Positions 46,257-54,888 of a stretch of DNA of 64,000 bases are shown here, one piece after another (the stretch's first letter is position 1; every line of letters starts with the position of its first letter). The position numbers and the translations under genes are program-made. The notes below the pieces were generated by a model. It saw only the letters and a program-made list of their open reading frames with translations, was not told the origin of the DNA and ran no database searches. The stretch comes from CAZEAC01 sp964510065 (GTDB taxonomy: Bacteria; Bdellovibrionota_C; UBA2361; CAIXSY01): the NCBI GenBank assembly GCA_964510065.1, contig CAZEAC010000008.1, forward strand, positions 25,279 to 89,278. Reading direction: 5' to 3'.

Positions 46257-47074
46257 CTCGGACGGTTCTTACGCAATTTTAAGAACTGCTGATGGTGCTT
46301 CGATATAATCTTCACTGCCTCTTCGGGAGAATTAACAATCGAGATCGAATCAAAATCCTTTTCGCTAATCAGCCCCTGCTTTGTCGGCACATTTTTCATC
46401 CATTGGATAAGCGGCGTCCAAAATTTAGTACCGAGCAATACTATCGGACGCGGTGATATATGTTTCACCTGGATAAGCTGCCAAGAGAAGTAAAGCTCGA
46501 GAAGCGTACCAATACCACCCGGCGTCACCACCACTGAGTGCGAAAGCCGCATAAAATCATCGAGCCTTGATGAAAACTTATGGTGGTGCCGCTTCACATC
46601 AAGATGGCTATTCGGCGTGGGTTCAAAATCAAGCTGTATTGAGATCCCAAACGAGAGGCTCTTGCTTTTTTTCTCGTTGGTGCCAAGCCGAGCGCCCTTG
46701 TTTGCCGCTTCCATAAGCCCTGGTCCGCCCCCAGTGAGCACATCAATACTCTCCCAGGCCAACATGCGCGCCAACATAAATACCTCTTGGTACGCGCTGG
46801 TATCGGGCTTAATTCGAGCACTCCCGAAGATGCAGGTTCGGTAAAATCGGTTATCCTCAAGCTCTATCAGCGCCTTCTCGATTACCATCGCGCGCTGATA
46901 CAGAAGCTTCAGCCGCTCATCAAGATGACGACGTCGCACACTCCGCGCTACATACGGCCTTGAAATGGTGGTTAAAGAAGTTGCACCGCTTTTCTTAGCT
47001 AGGCTCTTTGATTTTCGAGACTTTGTATTGCCTGTCATAACAAATGCTTTTTTTGCACCTTCGTCGCGCTTCAT
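46253..47074 (-). CDS. LOG family protein (TIGR00730-like Rossmann fold, phosphoribohydrolase-like)
   Basis: A 273-residue protein. After a basic 80-residue leader it has FGSARIKPD, LTGGGPGLMEAANKGA and VVTPGGIGTLLE, the motifs of LOG/lysine-decarboxylase-like proteins that release free cytokinin-type bases from nucleoside monophosphates or act as nucleotide hydrolases. PGGIGTLLE holds the catalytic glutamate. The long lysine-rich N-terminal extension is unusual for the family. Physiological substrate unknown. Confidence 0.85.
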   Translation of the reverse strand: MKRDEGAKKAFVMTGNTKSRKSKSLAKKSGATSLTTISRPYVARSVRRRHLDERLKLLYQRAMVIEKALIELEDNRFYRTCIFGSARIKPDTSAYQEVFMLARMLAWESIDVLTGGGPGLMEAANKGARLGTNEKKSKSLSFGISIQLDFEPTPNSHLDVKRHHHKFSSRLDDFMRLSHSVVVTPGGIGTLLELYFSWQLIQVKHISPRPIVLLGTKFWTPLIQWMKNVPTKQGLISEKDFDSISIVNSPEEAVKIISKHHQQFLKLRKNRPS

Positions 47075-47114
47075 TTCAATACATCAGATGCTCCAAGGCA
47101 CCAAGAGAGTCGGG

Positions 47115-47546
47115 CTAGGCTGCCATCTCTTTCTTAATCTGTGTTTTTTTCTCGTTATGTTCCTCAGCGCCGTCTAAAACATGAAACGGCTGCAACTCAG
47201 GTGCTTTTGATACCTGCTCGCGAAGCAGTGACGTCCAAGCCTCCCATCCCGTAAATTCATTTCGCTCATTAATTAGCTCGCGCATGTCCTCATGGCTGTC
47301 TCCAGGATGTGCATCACAGAGCATTTGCAGAGAAGATTCAACAAATTTCATCGCCTTTATAATATCAGTGAAGTGCTCTGAAAAGAGCGGTGCTATTGCC
47401 CGTCGCTGAGTCCGCTGCTTAGCTCGTTCGAGAGCTTTCCTTAGCTCGGATGCCGCCTGCTCAAGCTCACTAATCTCTTGCTGCCTAAGCGGCGTGTTGT
47501 GTAATCTTGGGTTGTGATGCGGGTGAAAGAAGCGATAAATATCCAT
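47115..47546 (-). CDS. hypothetical protein, helical
   Basis: A 143-residue soluble protein starting MDIYRFFHPHHNPRLH. Residues 22-50 (QQEISELEQAASELRKALE) look like a coiled coil. The rest is helical and charged. It lies 40 bases upstream of the LOG gene and is co-directional. No family recognised. Confidence 0.6.
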   Translation of the reverse strand: MDIYRFFHPHHNPRLHNTPLRQQEISELEQAASELRKALERAKQRTQRRAIAPLFSEHFTDIIKAMKFVESSLQMLCDAHPGDSHEDMRELINERNEFTGWEAWTSLLREQVSKAPELQPFHVLDGAEEHNEKKTQIKKEMAA

Positions 47547-47610
47547 CCGTAAGGCTAGAATAGCGTTCGCCGATCACATTCCACAAGAGGGGTATTCAGA
47601 GGGTTATTCA

Positions 47611-47967
47611 ATGCGCACGTTCATATACGGAGTCTGGGCTCTGCTACCGCTTTTCTTTTTTCTGATGGCGCTTTGGGCCAAGCTCGAACAGATCAGCGAT
47701 AAGCAGCGCAAACAGAATCCTGGGGATCTTGTCAAACAGGGAGCCTTCGTCCTTGTTTGCGTCCTCGTGAGCATTCTCATTGACCAGTTTGTCCTCGAAT
47801 CCTTAGCTGAGTCGATTGCCCCTAGCATAATTCCGCTTGGTTTTTACCAGGTCATATTGCTCCCCGTCGTGCTCTTAATTGCCGCAAAAATAGCGGGCCC
47901 TACCAAGGCAGTGAGCATCACAAAATCGCCGCATCCTACGCAAAACCGAAAGAAAGGCCAGCGGTGA
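47611..47967 (+). CDS. small integral membrane protein of unknown function
   Basis: A 118-residue protein with three predicted membrane helices (about 5-24, 47-62 and 77-92) and a basic, proline-containing tail. GAGG lies eight bases before the ATG. The stop overlaps the RNase HII start by 4 bases (GTGA), so the two are translationally coupled. No family recognised; the coupling suggests co-expression, not a shared role. Confidence 0.65.
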   Translation: MRTFIYGVWALLPLFFFLMALWAKLEQISDKQRKQNPGDLVKQGAFVLVCVLVSILIDQFVLESLAESIAPSIIPLGFYQVILLPVVLLIAAKIAGPTKAVSITKSPHPTQNRKKGQR

Positions 47968-48572
47968 TAGCCGGCGTTGATGAAGTAGGTCGCGGCCCGC
48001 TCGCCGGTCCGGTTGTCGCCGCAGCGGTAGTCTTCCCCGATGGCTACTCCAATCCTGAAATAAAAGATTCCAAGCAACTTAGTACAAAAAAGCGCGAACA
48101 GTTAGTGTCGGTAATCCATCGTGACGCGCTCGACTGGGCAATTGTAGCCGTGGGGCATCATCGGATAGAAGCGCTTAATATCCGTGAGGCAACACGGCTT
48201 GCGATGAGCCTTGCACTTAAACGGGTGAGCTGCGAAGCGGTGCTCGTTGACGGCAATATGCCGATTACGACCTCACTTCGCCAAAAGACTGTTGTCGGAG
48301 GTGACACACTGCATGTGCAGATTTCAGCGGCATCAATTCTCGCAAAAGTTTGGCGCGATGGATTAATGAAAGAGCTCGATCGCAAGTATCCGGGCTACGA
48401 GTTTTCAATTCATGCCGGATATGGAACGGAAAAGCATCGCGCGGCGATCATCACGCGCGGCCCATGCCCGATACACCGGCGAAGTTTTAGAGGGGTACGT
48501 GAATTTCTCGATCATAACCCAGCCAAACAGCTCATGCCGCAGACTGAGCCGACTTCTGCGCAATCTCCATAA
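47964..48572 (+). CDS. rnhB: ribonuclease HII
   Basis: A 202-residue protein starting (GTG) MIAGVDEVGRGPLAG, the RNase HII signature with Asp6 and Glu7 as metal ligands. LVDGN and HAGYGTEKH later complete the active site. It cuts RNA embedded in DNA, starting ribonucleotide excision repair. Length is typical. The adjacent yraN gene begins 16 bases downstream, a neighbour pair often seen in bacteria. Confidence 0.95.
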   Translation: MIAGVDEVGRGPLAGPVVAAAVVFPDGYSNPEIKDSKQLSTKKREQLVSVIHRDALDWAIVAVGHHRIEALNIREATRLAMSLALKRVSCEAVLVDGNMPITTSLRQKTVVGGDTLHVQISAASILAKVWRDGLMKELDRKYPGYEFSIHAGYGTEKHRAAIITRGPCPIHRRSFRGVREFLDHNPAKQLMPQTEPTSAQSP

Positions 48573-48588
48573 TTATTTTTCTGTCGGA

Positions 48589-48957
48589 ATGTTAGGTGAG
48601 CGCCGTGCAGCGCGATACCTACGCGCAAAAGGCCTAGTCATACTCACTACAAATTGGTGCTTTGGCAGACGCGAAGTTGACATAGTTGCACGGCAGGGTT
48701 CCACATTAGTGTTTGTCGAGGTTAAGACCAGGATACGGCACAGCTCGAAAATATTTCCTCCCGAAGATGCCGTTGATTTTCAAAAACAATCGACACTTCG
48801 TGGCCTCGCGGAACAATTTGAAGCAATGTATGGCACACGGTTATTACGGAATAGAATTCGTGCTCGACGTTTCGATATCATTACCATTACCTACCAAAAG
48901 AAGCTCGACTTTTACCTGGGCCGATGCAGCATAAATCATTTGATTGACGCCTTTTAA
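48589..48957 (+). CDS. yraN: YraN/UPF0102 family protein (putative nuclease fold)
   Basis: From the ATG at 48589 the protein is 122 residues and starts MLGERRAARYLRAKGL, the normal N-terminus of UPF0102. CFGRREVDIVARQGSTLVFVEVKTR holds the D...E-V-K pattern of a PD-(D/E)xK-like core. The frame stays open 59 codons upstream inside rnhB, which is a shadow. The usual G-E-[IL]-D is R-E-V-D here. Biochemical role is not established for the family. Confidence 0.9.
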   Translation: MLGERRAARYLRAKGLVILTTNWCFGRREVDIVARQGSTLVFVEVKTRIRHSSKIFPPEDAVDFQKQSTLRGLAEQFEAMYGTRLLRNRIRARRFDIITITYQKKLDFYLGRCSINHLIDAF

Positions 48958-49154
48958 TACTGATTCGGCGGAGCCGAAACTTCCCGGAGGGATAGCACTG
49001 CAGGCACAGCACGGCCCAGAGGAGGCACGCGCCCTTTTTTGCGTGTGCCGGAACGAGCCCCTTCGACATTTGGTTGAGGCTACGCCGCGCTGTGCGCCCG
49101 AGCCTTGATTCCGATGCTTCGCTCTGAGAGAATTCAATAAATCTTAGGAATATT
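48958..49154. ncRNA. intergenic region with a possible structured RNA (about 49005-49094)
   Basis: No credible gene lies between yraN and trmJ. Positions 49005-49014 and 49085-49094 pair as a 10-base stem with one mismatch. Inside is a nine-base stem (49024-49032 with 49041-49049, loop of pyrimidines). A separate small hairpin TTCGGC-GGA-GCCGAA is at 48964-48978. No match to SRP RNA, tmRNA, 6S or RNase P is evident by eye. Strand is unknown. It may be an RNA gene, a regulatory leader of trmJ, or chance. Confidence 0.3.
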
Positions 49155-49937
49155 ATGAATACGGTTAACGCTGATTCGAAGAATGAGGGTGGCACCCTTC
49201 CGCACCACGCATTTGCGGACGCATTCCACGTGTACTTAATCGAGCCACACGACAGCCTAAATATTGGCGCCGTCGCGCGGGCTATGATGAATCTTGGGTT
49301 TGAACACTTGCACATAGTACGCCCGCAGAGGTTCGACCGAAAAAAATGCGAAGTCACGGCGCGCTGGGCCTCAAGCCTAATCGAAAAAGCAACGATTCAC
49401 GACAATTACGCCGACTCACTTTCCACGATGCGCGAAGTTATTGGATTCGGGAGCCGCAAGAATTTCAACGCATCTGCTAATCGCACGCTTCCGGAATGGG
49501 TCAATTCGATAAAGGCACACTTTAGCGCCCCAGTTGGCTTGCTTTTTGGTCCGGAAGATACTGGGCTGACGAATGAACACCTCGAGCTTTGCCGCTGGGT
49601 CGTACGGATCCCCTCTTCCGAGCAGTATCCATCTTTTAACCTCGCGCAATCGGTACTTTTGGCACTTTATGAACTAAGCCGGACGGTATGGGATTCAGTT
49701 CGACCGATTGATTCGTCCGAGATGCCCTCATGGAACGAGTTTCAGCAGCTGGACCGAATTTTAGACACCGTACTTACCGAAAGCGGCTTTTATCGGATGG
49801 GGAGTCCCGAAACAATTCCCCCGCTCGTAAAGAATCTCTTTCGGAGAACGCAGCCCGATGCGCGAGAAATGCGGGTACTGCTTGCGCTCTTTTCTCGACT
49901 CGAGAAAACCATCGCGATAAGAAAGAAAGCGGAGTGA
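49155..49937 (+). CDS. trmJ: tRNA (cytidine/uridine-2'-O-)-methyltransferase TrmJ-like
   Basis: A 260-residue SPOUT methyltransferase. YLIEPHDSLNIGAVARAM is the N-terminal motif, LLFGPEDTGLTNEHL is the knot motif 2, and SFNLAQSVLLALYEL is motif 3; this order is diagnostic of TrmJ/TrmH-like enzymes. It methylates the 2'-O of position 32 in tRNAs in characterised members. TAGGA lies six bases before the ATG. A CACAGAG palindromic repeat starts just after the stop. Confidence 0.88.
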   Translation: MNTVNADSKNEGGTLPHHAFADAFHVYLIEPHDSLNIGAVARAMMNLGFEHLHIVRPQRFDRKKCEVTARWASSLIEKATIHDNYADSLSTMREVIGFGSRKNFNASANRTLPEWVNSIKAHFSAPVGLLFGPEDTGLTNEHLELCRWVVRIPSSEQYPSFNLAQSVLLALYELSRTVWDSVRPIDSSEMPSWNEFQQLDRILDTVLTESGFYRMGSPETIPPLVKNLFRRTQPDAREMRVLLALFSRLEKTIAIRKKAE

Positions 49938-49948
49938 GGTACTCTGTA

Positions 49949-50058
49949 ACCGAAATACTCTCCCTTCCTAGCTCTGTGCCTCTGTGGTTTTTTTGAAAGT
50001 AAAATAAACTACAGAGCACACCGAGTGAAGACCGAGCCAAAGGATAAGTTATTTCGGT
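49949..50058. repeat. CACAGAG palindromic repeat, copy A
   Basis: An imperfect palindrome between the convergent trmJ and receiver genes. Outer arms ACCGAAATA (49949-49957) and TATTTCGGT (50050-50058) are perfect. Inner arms are CTCTGTGCCTCTGTGGTTT (49972-49990) and AAACTACAGAGCACACCGAG (50006-50026 region). The same consensus recurs at 52999 and 55700. Confidence 0.7.
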
Positions 50059-50081
50059 GCTAATTCCAAAAGCCAAGGAAT

Positions 50082-50486
50082 CTAGTGTGCGCTCGGCGAG
50101 ATTCCGAGTTTTCGAAGCTCGCCAAAAAGCGATTCTCGATTTATCGGCTTGGTAATGTATGCCTCGCATCCATTTTGAAAGGCGCCGACCACATTCTCGG
50201 CATCATCAAGAGAAGTAGTCATGATTATCTTTACGCCCTGTTGCGGTTGAATTCCGATACGTTCTTCAAATTCACGAACTGCCACTAGTAGTTGCTGTCC
50301 GCTCAACTCCGGCATCATAATATCAAGACATAGCAAATCATAAGGTGCGCCCGCGTCAAGGCTCTGCTTAAAACGTTCCAGACCAAGGCGCCCGTTCTCG
50401 ACCACTTCACAATCACCGAATTCCCTGAGCAGCCGAGCCAAGAGCTTTTGGCTCACCGGATCATCTTCAACCACTAGTATCTTCAT
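50082..50486 (-). CDS. single-domain response regulator (CheY-like receiver)
   Basis: A 134-residue receiver. Asp8 and Asp9 form the acidic pocket, Asp55 in LLCLDIMMPELSG is the phosphorylation site, MTTSLDD carries the Thr/Ser switch and YITKPI the conserved lysine. There is no output domain. AGGA lies close upstream of the ATG. It follows the unknown gene at 50533 after 46 bases on the same strand, so that protein may be its partner or effector. No histidine kinase is in the window. Confidence 0.9.
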   Translation of the reverse strand: MKILVVEDDPVSQKLLARLLREFGDCEVVENGRLGLERFKQSLDAGAPYDLLCLDIMMPELSGQQLLVAVREFEERIGIQPQQGVKIIMTTSLDDAENVVGAFQNGCEAYITKPINRESLFGELRKLGISPSAH

Positions 50487-50532
50487 AGTTTCCTAATCAA
50501 TGTGAATGACGTTCAGTTATACACACTAACAA

Positions 50533-51564
50533 TTACAAAGATTCTTCTTCGCCTGATCGCGCCTTTTCGGCGCTCCGCCGATCTTTCATTCGAATTCCGA
50601 GCTGCAGCTGTATATCTTCGGGAAGATCGGATACTGACTTATGCATCCACTCGAATCCAGTACCCTTCGCGACTATCCCTATGGTCCGCCGCTCGAGCTC
50701 AGCAACAGCTTCTACGTCAGAAAATTGAGGCTGCTCACGCAACCAAGGCGGGATGCTGCCTTTCGAATGTAGCGCTTCCGTGGCAGCGATAGTTGCACGC
50801 CAAGCTTCAACCTCGATCCTTTCAGCTTCGCCGGAATTCTGTAATGGACCAGTCATCAGCCCCTGACTATTTACCCCGAACGCCATACGCGGTCCAACGC
50901 CGTACCCCAGCGCACTCACCAGCATCGAAGCAACCTCAAGGTGATTACATCGCCACAATTCCGTCTCTCCCTTGCAATCAAAGAGCAGGCCCTTCGATTC
51001 GCAATTGCGACGAAGCTGTTTATATCCTTGTACATTGTGAAACAGTAAAAGCGCCTGAGACAGGAGCCGAACTCCGGCGATGAACATACCATTGCCGAAA
51101 CCGACTCCTTCTATTTTTTCACCAACATAGCCTCCAATCTGCATATGCACGCCTAGCTTTGGCATAAGGCGATTCCACTCCTCAAGATCGCAGCGCCGCG
51201 AGAGCAGTCGGTAAATGTAGGTAAGCGAAAGCACCGCCAGCATCTCATCATGAGAAAATAGTGACAAAAGTTTTATATAATTAAGCGGCATCGCTAACGA
51301 TAGTTCAGACTCGTCGCGCTCTTGAGCATAGAAGTAAAAAGCAGACTTGAAAGTCGGGCTTACTTTCACGGGGAAACCAACTGCTTCAACGGAAAATTTC
51401 TGAATTTTTTCCGGAGAATCCGTTTTCAAAATTGCCGGAGCGCTTCGCACCGCCCGAATTGACGCAGTGTAGAGAGTGGAGAGCGGCCCAAGCGCGAGCA
51501 CGAGCTCTTCAGCTGCGAGCAATCCACTCACATCGCTGCTTTCGACACTTTCATGAACGCCCAT
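50533..51564 (-). CDS. hypothetical protein, partner of the receiver gene
   Basis: A 343-residue soluble, largely helical protein with no signal peptide or membrane helix and no motif I can name. A middle region (YIYRLLSRRCDLEEWNRLMPKLGVHMQIGGYVGEKIEGVG) loosely resembles HDOD-type helical domains, but the key pattern is missing. Its genetic link to a receiver suggests a signalling protein. A TATAAT lies about 24 bases upstream of the ATG on its strand, so this gene would have a normal leader. Confidence 0.65.
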   Translation of the reverse strand: MGVHESVESSDVSGLLAAEELVLALGPLSTLYTASIRAVRSAPAILKTDSPEKIQKFSVEAVGFPVKVSPTFKSAFYFYAQERDESELSLAMPLNYIKLLSLFSHDEMLAVLSLTYIYRLLSRRCDLEEWNRLMPKLGVHMQIGGYVGEKIEGVGFGNGMFIAGVRLLSQALLLFHNVQGYKQLRRNCESKGLLFDCKGETELWRCNHLEVASMLVSALGYGVGPRMAFGVNSQGLMTGPLQNSGEAERIEVEAWRATIAATEALHSKGSIPPWLREQPQFSDVEAVAELERRTIGIVAKGTGFEWMHKSVSDLPEDIQLQLGIRMKDRRSAEKARSGEEESL

Positions 51565-51648
51565 ATTTTTCCCGGTGAACTTTCGGGCATTATATAGGCT
51601 CCGCCAACAACTTCTAGATCTATTTTCCTAAAATAAGATCGTCGTGAA

Positions 51649-52962
51649 TCAAACGCTCTTCGCCGCGCAATAGGCGTAGTAAATTGGAAAATGCTGACAC
51701 TTCTTATCGGAAATAGCCTTATATGCATCGCGGCCAAATACCATACCACTGCGACAAACAGGGTACGTAGTCAAACAACAGTCGATACTGTCCCACATGC
51801 CATGGTGATTTTCGGTCACAACTCCGATCGGATATGGATAGCCATTGACTGAAACAAGATAGTGCACCCGTGAGGTACTTTCTTTCACTCTACTTATCCA
51901 AAAATAGAGCTCACCACCCTGAGCGAGGGCCATCTCCTGTCCGACAAACTGTTCGGCAAGCTTTCCCTGTTCTATCATCAGTGGATCTGCTTGGAGATTC
52001 GGCAGACCGAGATGTACACCATAGAGATGTTGCAAAATTCCCACATCGACCATCAGTGCTTTAAACTGTCGCGTCGAAGCGCTTTGCACTAAAGGTCCCG
52101 CGAGTGGAGTCGCGCTCGAGACACGGAGCAGCGCGTGCCTCTCGCACAGATCGACAAATGCATTCTTAAGAGTAGTAAGAGAGTAGCCCGCACCGAGGTC
52201 CGAATACTTTATCGGCTCCCCGATATGGTGTGCCGCGGCACTAAACACATCGCCAAGGCATTTTCGATACTCGTCGGTTCTATCCTCGCCTGAAGTTTCA
52301 CCAAGCAAGACTTCAATCATCTTTTTTTGAAACTCGAAGCACGGAGCGAATTTCTTGCTTTCGGCATAGAGTTTTATGCTTTCTGGAAACCCTCCGATAA
52401 GGAAGTACGAGCGCAACTCAGAAAGAAGGTATTCATGCATGCGCTCGGAAATTATCGCCGGTTTTTCAAGAACAATCTTAGCTGCATCTTCCCGCCCCAT
52501 CGCCATGAGATACTCGCCAAACCCAAGCGGCTGCACATCGAGTGCCTGAAAGGCATGCAAGGGGACGTTTTGCGTCTGCAGGATCGCTCCAAGCTGAGAG
52601 TCGGCAACAACCACATGCGCCGCGCGGAATTCCTCGGCAATACGGCGAATAGCATGTATCGCGCGCGGCAGCGCTTTAAGTTCGTCGAAAAAAAGCAGAG
52701 TCTTTCCGGGGGTGAATTTCTTATTTGTGCCCTTCTCGAGCGTGCTAATAATATTAAGTGTGCTTGCGGCCCCCTTGAAGAGCTGGTGAAACTTTTCGTC
52801 TTTCGAAAGATCAACAAAGATCGCATTACCGTTGAAGCAAGTCTTCGCGAACTCCGTAATGAGGTAGGTCTTGCCAGTCTTGCGTGCTCCTCGTAGCAGC
52901 AGTGGCTTTCGCGCATCGTTTAAACGCCACACGTTAAGCTGGTGCTCAAGAATTCTTTTCAT
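51649..52962 (-). CDS. AAA-family ATPase with C-terminal DUF4143-type domain
   Basis: From the ATG at 52962 the protein is 437 residues (MKRILEHQLNVWRLN...). LLLRGARKTGKTYLITEF has the Walker A lysine, LLFFDELKALP is Walker B, and FQALDVQPLGFGEYL is the loop typical of DUF4143 ATPases. The C-terminal 200 residues fit the DUF4143 nuclease-like part. A start at 53001 would read into a palindromic repeat and is not favoured. These proteins occur singly in many genomes; role unknown, with no antitoxin-like partner here. Confidence 0.8.
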   Translation of the reverse strand: MKRILEHQLNVWRLNDARKPLLLRGARKTGKTYLITEFAKTCFNGNAIFVDLSKDEKFHQLFKGAASTLNIISTLEKGTNKKFTPGKTLLFFDELKALPRAIHAIRRIAEEFRAAHVVVADSQLGAILQTQNVPLHAFQALDVQPLGFGEYLMAMGREDAAKIVLEKPAIISERMHEYLLSELRSYFLIGGFPESIKLYAESKKFAPCFEFQKKMIEVLLGETSGEDRTDEYRKCLGDVFSAAAHHIGEPIKYSDLGAGYSLTTLKNAFVDLCERHALLRVSSATPLAGPLVQSASTRQFKALMVDVGILQHLYGVHLGLPNLQADPLMIEQGKLAEQFVGQEMALAQGGELYFWISRVKESTSRVHYLVSVNGYPYPIGVVTENHHGMWDSIDCCLTTYPVCRSGMVFGRDAYKAISDKKCQHFPIYYAYCAAKSV

Positions 52963-52998
52963 GTAGATGTAAAGTCCGGGCGCGCGTGAGTAATTACT

Positions 52999-53121
52999 CA
53001 TTAACCCCGGGGTATTCTTTCCCTCACTCTGTGACCTCTGTCTCTCTGTGGTTTAAGTACTTTAAAAACCACAGAGACACAGGGGGCACAGAGCAGCGGA
53101 AAAAGCTACCCACACTTAATG
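52999..53121. repeat. CACAGAG palindromic repeat, copy B
   Basis: The most complete copy: tips CATTAA (52999-53004) and TTAATG (53116-53121), with arms carrying CTCTGTGACCTCTGTC on the left and CACAGAGACACAG on the right around a short GGTTTAAGTACTTT centre. It lies between two minus-strand genes. The centre and right arm are nearly identical to copy C over about 30 bases. Confidence 0.75.
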
Positions 53122-53208
53122 ACTTGTTACTCGCATGAGCCTTAAAACGCCTATTAGTTGATATCGGCAAAAGGCCAAATAGATTAAGTGGAATACGCCA
53201 GAACAGCG

Positions 53209-53814
53209 TTACTCAGCCGGGCAGGCGGCTAAATCCTTCTCTATGGCCGCCACCTCTTCGACAAAATGCTGTTCTTGCTCTTGGGCTTCCACGAGCAATT
53301 TTGCCTGTGCATCCACTTCTACCTGGCTAAAATAGGCCTCGCTATTAAATGTCATGAGTGAGAGCTGCTCGGAAAAAAGAATATTTCCAGATTGATACGC
53401 TGACTGCTGCGCGTCAATCAACATCTGGTTCATCTCGCTGCGCTGACGCTTGAGATTCCTATTCAGCGACTTCTTCTTTGCTTTTCGTTTCTTGATTGCG
53501 CGTAAGACCTCCTTAAGCGCATCTTCGCGCATACTTACCTCGCTCTTGAGGCTATCATTCTGCTGCGCGAGGTCGTTTACCTTTGTTTGCTGTGCTTTCG
53601 CAAGGTTGGCCTTCTCAGTCGCCACAGCCACTTTTTTATTGTACTCGCCCTCTACCTGCAGGCGCAGCTGTGTTGCCGCAGATAGCTTCGATTTTGAAAG
53701 CTGAAGCCGTAGAGTGTTCATCGCCGTGCATGGCGAGGCTTCTGAAAGCGGTGCCTGCGCAAAGCCAAGAATTAGCAAAATTACACTGCCCAGGGCCGTA
53801 AAACTTCTCTTCAT
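53209..53814 (-). CDS. secreted coiled-coil protein of unknown function
   Basis: A 201-residue protein with a signal peptide (MKRSFTALGSVILLILGFAQA, cleavage near residue 26). The mature part is almost wholly coiled coil from about 40 to 190. Single cysteines at 29 and 198 bracket the coil and could form a disulfide. It resembles Skp/OmpH-like or RND-adaptor hairpins only in general form. No family recognised. Confidence 0.65.
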   Translation of the reverse strand: MKRSFTALGSVILLILGFAQAPLSEASPCTAMNTLRLQLSKSKLSAATQLRLQVEGEYNKKVAVATEKANLAKAQQTKVNDLAQQNDSLKSEVSMREDALKEVLRAIKKRKAKKKSLNRNLKRQRSEMNQMLIDAQQSAYQSGNILFSEQLSLMTFNSEAYFSQVEVDAQAKLLVEAQEQEQHFVEEVAAIEKDLAACPAE

Positions 53815-53985
53815 TATTATTCCCGTTGCGCAAATATATAGGTAAACACTCTTTCCCTCTAAGAATAGTTATGAAGCACCTTAAGCATTGCGTAGCAATA
53901 AATTAGAGCCGAAAGATTGGTGCAATAAGTTGAATTTAATTGCATTTCTGGCAGTACAGTATTAGTAATGCCGTAGACTTCGCTT

Positions 53986-54852
53986 ATGAAAACAGCCCGA
54001 TTCTGGACTAAAGAATGCCAAAAGCTACGCTGCGCTGACGGTGTCGAACGTGCTTTAAGCGCTCGCGGATGGTCTGACACAAGCATTGAAGAGGCAAAAG
54101 GTCGAGCACTCACTCGTCTGAAGCGCTCCGCAGAATCTTTTGGGAAATCCAGCTCGAATACTAATCTTAAGAATCGGGAATACGACTACGCTGACTCTCC
54201 GCTCGCCGAGCCGGTCATTGAAACTGTGACAAGTCAATCCGGCGCGCCGTTAGCAATTGTCACCAGGAACGGTTACGGAGCGCGCGTCCTCAATACTAAT
54301 TCGATTATGTTTGTTGATCTCGATCTCGATCAAAATCCGCCGGGGCGAGGGTTTCTCGCATCTCTTTTTCGCGGCGCGCCGTCTCGCGATGAACTTGAGC
54401 GACCGATACTCGCGAAGATTAGAGGCTTCTTTTCGAAAAACGGCGCGCTCGGCGGAAGGCTCTACCGCACAAGAGGTGGGATGAGGTTACTTCTGACCTC
54501 GAAGCAGATTGTACCGAATGATGCTGAAAGCCGCACTATTTTCAGTGCGCTCAATGCCGATCCGCTCTATGTCAAGCTTTGCTCGTCTCAGCAGTCTTAT
54601 CGAGCGCGACTTACCCCTAAACCTTGGCGCTGCGATTGCGCCAAGCCTCCCGGTAGTTTTCCGTATATTACTGAGATCCAAAGACAACGCTTTCGCGAGT
54701 GGGAAGAGGAGTACGAGACAGTTATCAAAGAGTATGCAACGTGCGAACAGATCGGCTCGTTTGGGTCGCCGCACATAGCTACCGATATCGAGACAATAAT
54801 CAAAATACATGACCGTGAAACTGGCTGCACAACCGGACGGCAGCTTGCGTAA
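53986..54852 (+). CDS. conserved uncharacterised protein with an acidic DLDLD motif
   Basis: A 288-residue soluble protein. Landmarks are VTRNGYGARVLNTNSIMF, FVDLDLD, RLYRTRGGMRLLLT, NADPLYVKLCSSQQSYRARLTPKPWRC and late CDC and HD motifs. I recall the same block order in uncharacterised proteins of distant bacteria, but I cannot name the family. FVDLDLD followed by a Y-R-T-x-x-G strand superficially recalls metal-dependent primase-like folds. This is only a suggestion. Confidence 0.65.
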   Translation: MKTARFWTKECQKLRCADGVERALSARGWSDTSIEEAKGRALTRLKRSAESFGKSSSNTNLKNREYDYADSPLAEPVIETVTSQSGAPLAIVTRNGYGARVLNTNSIMFVDLDLDQNPPGRGFLASLFRGAPSRDELERPILAKIRGFFSKNGALGGRLYRTRGGMRLLLTSKQIVPNDAESRTIFSALNADPLYVKLCSSQQSYRARLTPKPWRCDCAKPPGSFPYITEIQRQRFREWEEEYETVIKEYATCEQIGSFGSPHIATDIETIIKIHDRETGCTTGRQLA

Positions 54853-54888
54853 ACCGGATCTTGCCGAAGCCACGTTGAAAAGTACAAG

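Noticed and set aside
48412..48588. Longer N-terminus for YraN
   Set aside because: It overlaps rnhB in another frame; the family N-terminus begins at ATG 48589.
48958..49154. SRP RNA or tmRNA gene
   Set aside because: The conserved SRP apical loop and the tRNA-like end of tmRNA are both absent on either strand.
49972..50026. CACAGAG palindrome as an intrinsic terminator for trmJ
   Set aside because: The T run is in the loop, not after the stem, and the same repeat occurs where no terminator is needed.
51649..53001. DUF4143 ATPase as part of a defence or toxin-antitoxin system
   Set aside because: There is no partner gene of the right kind on either side, only a repeat and unrelated genes.
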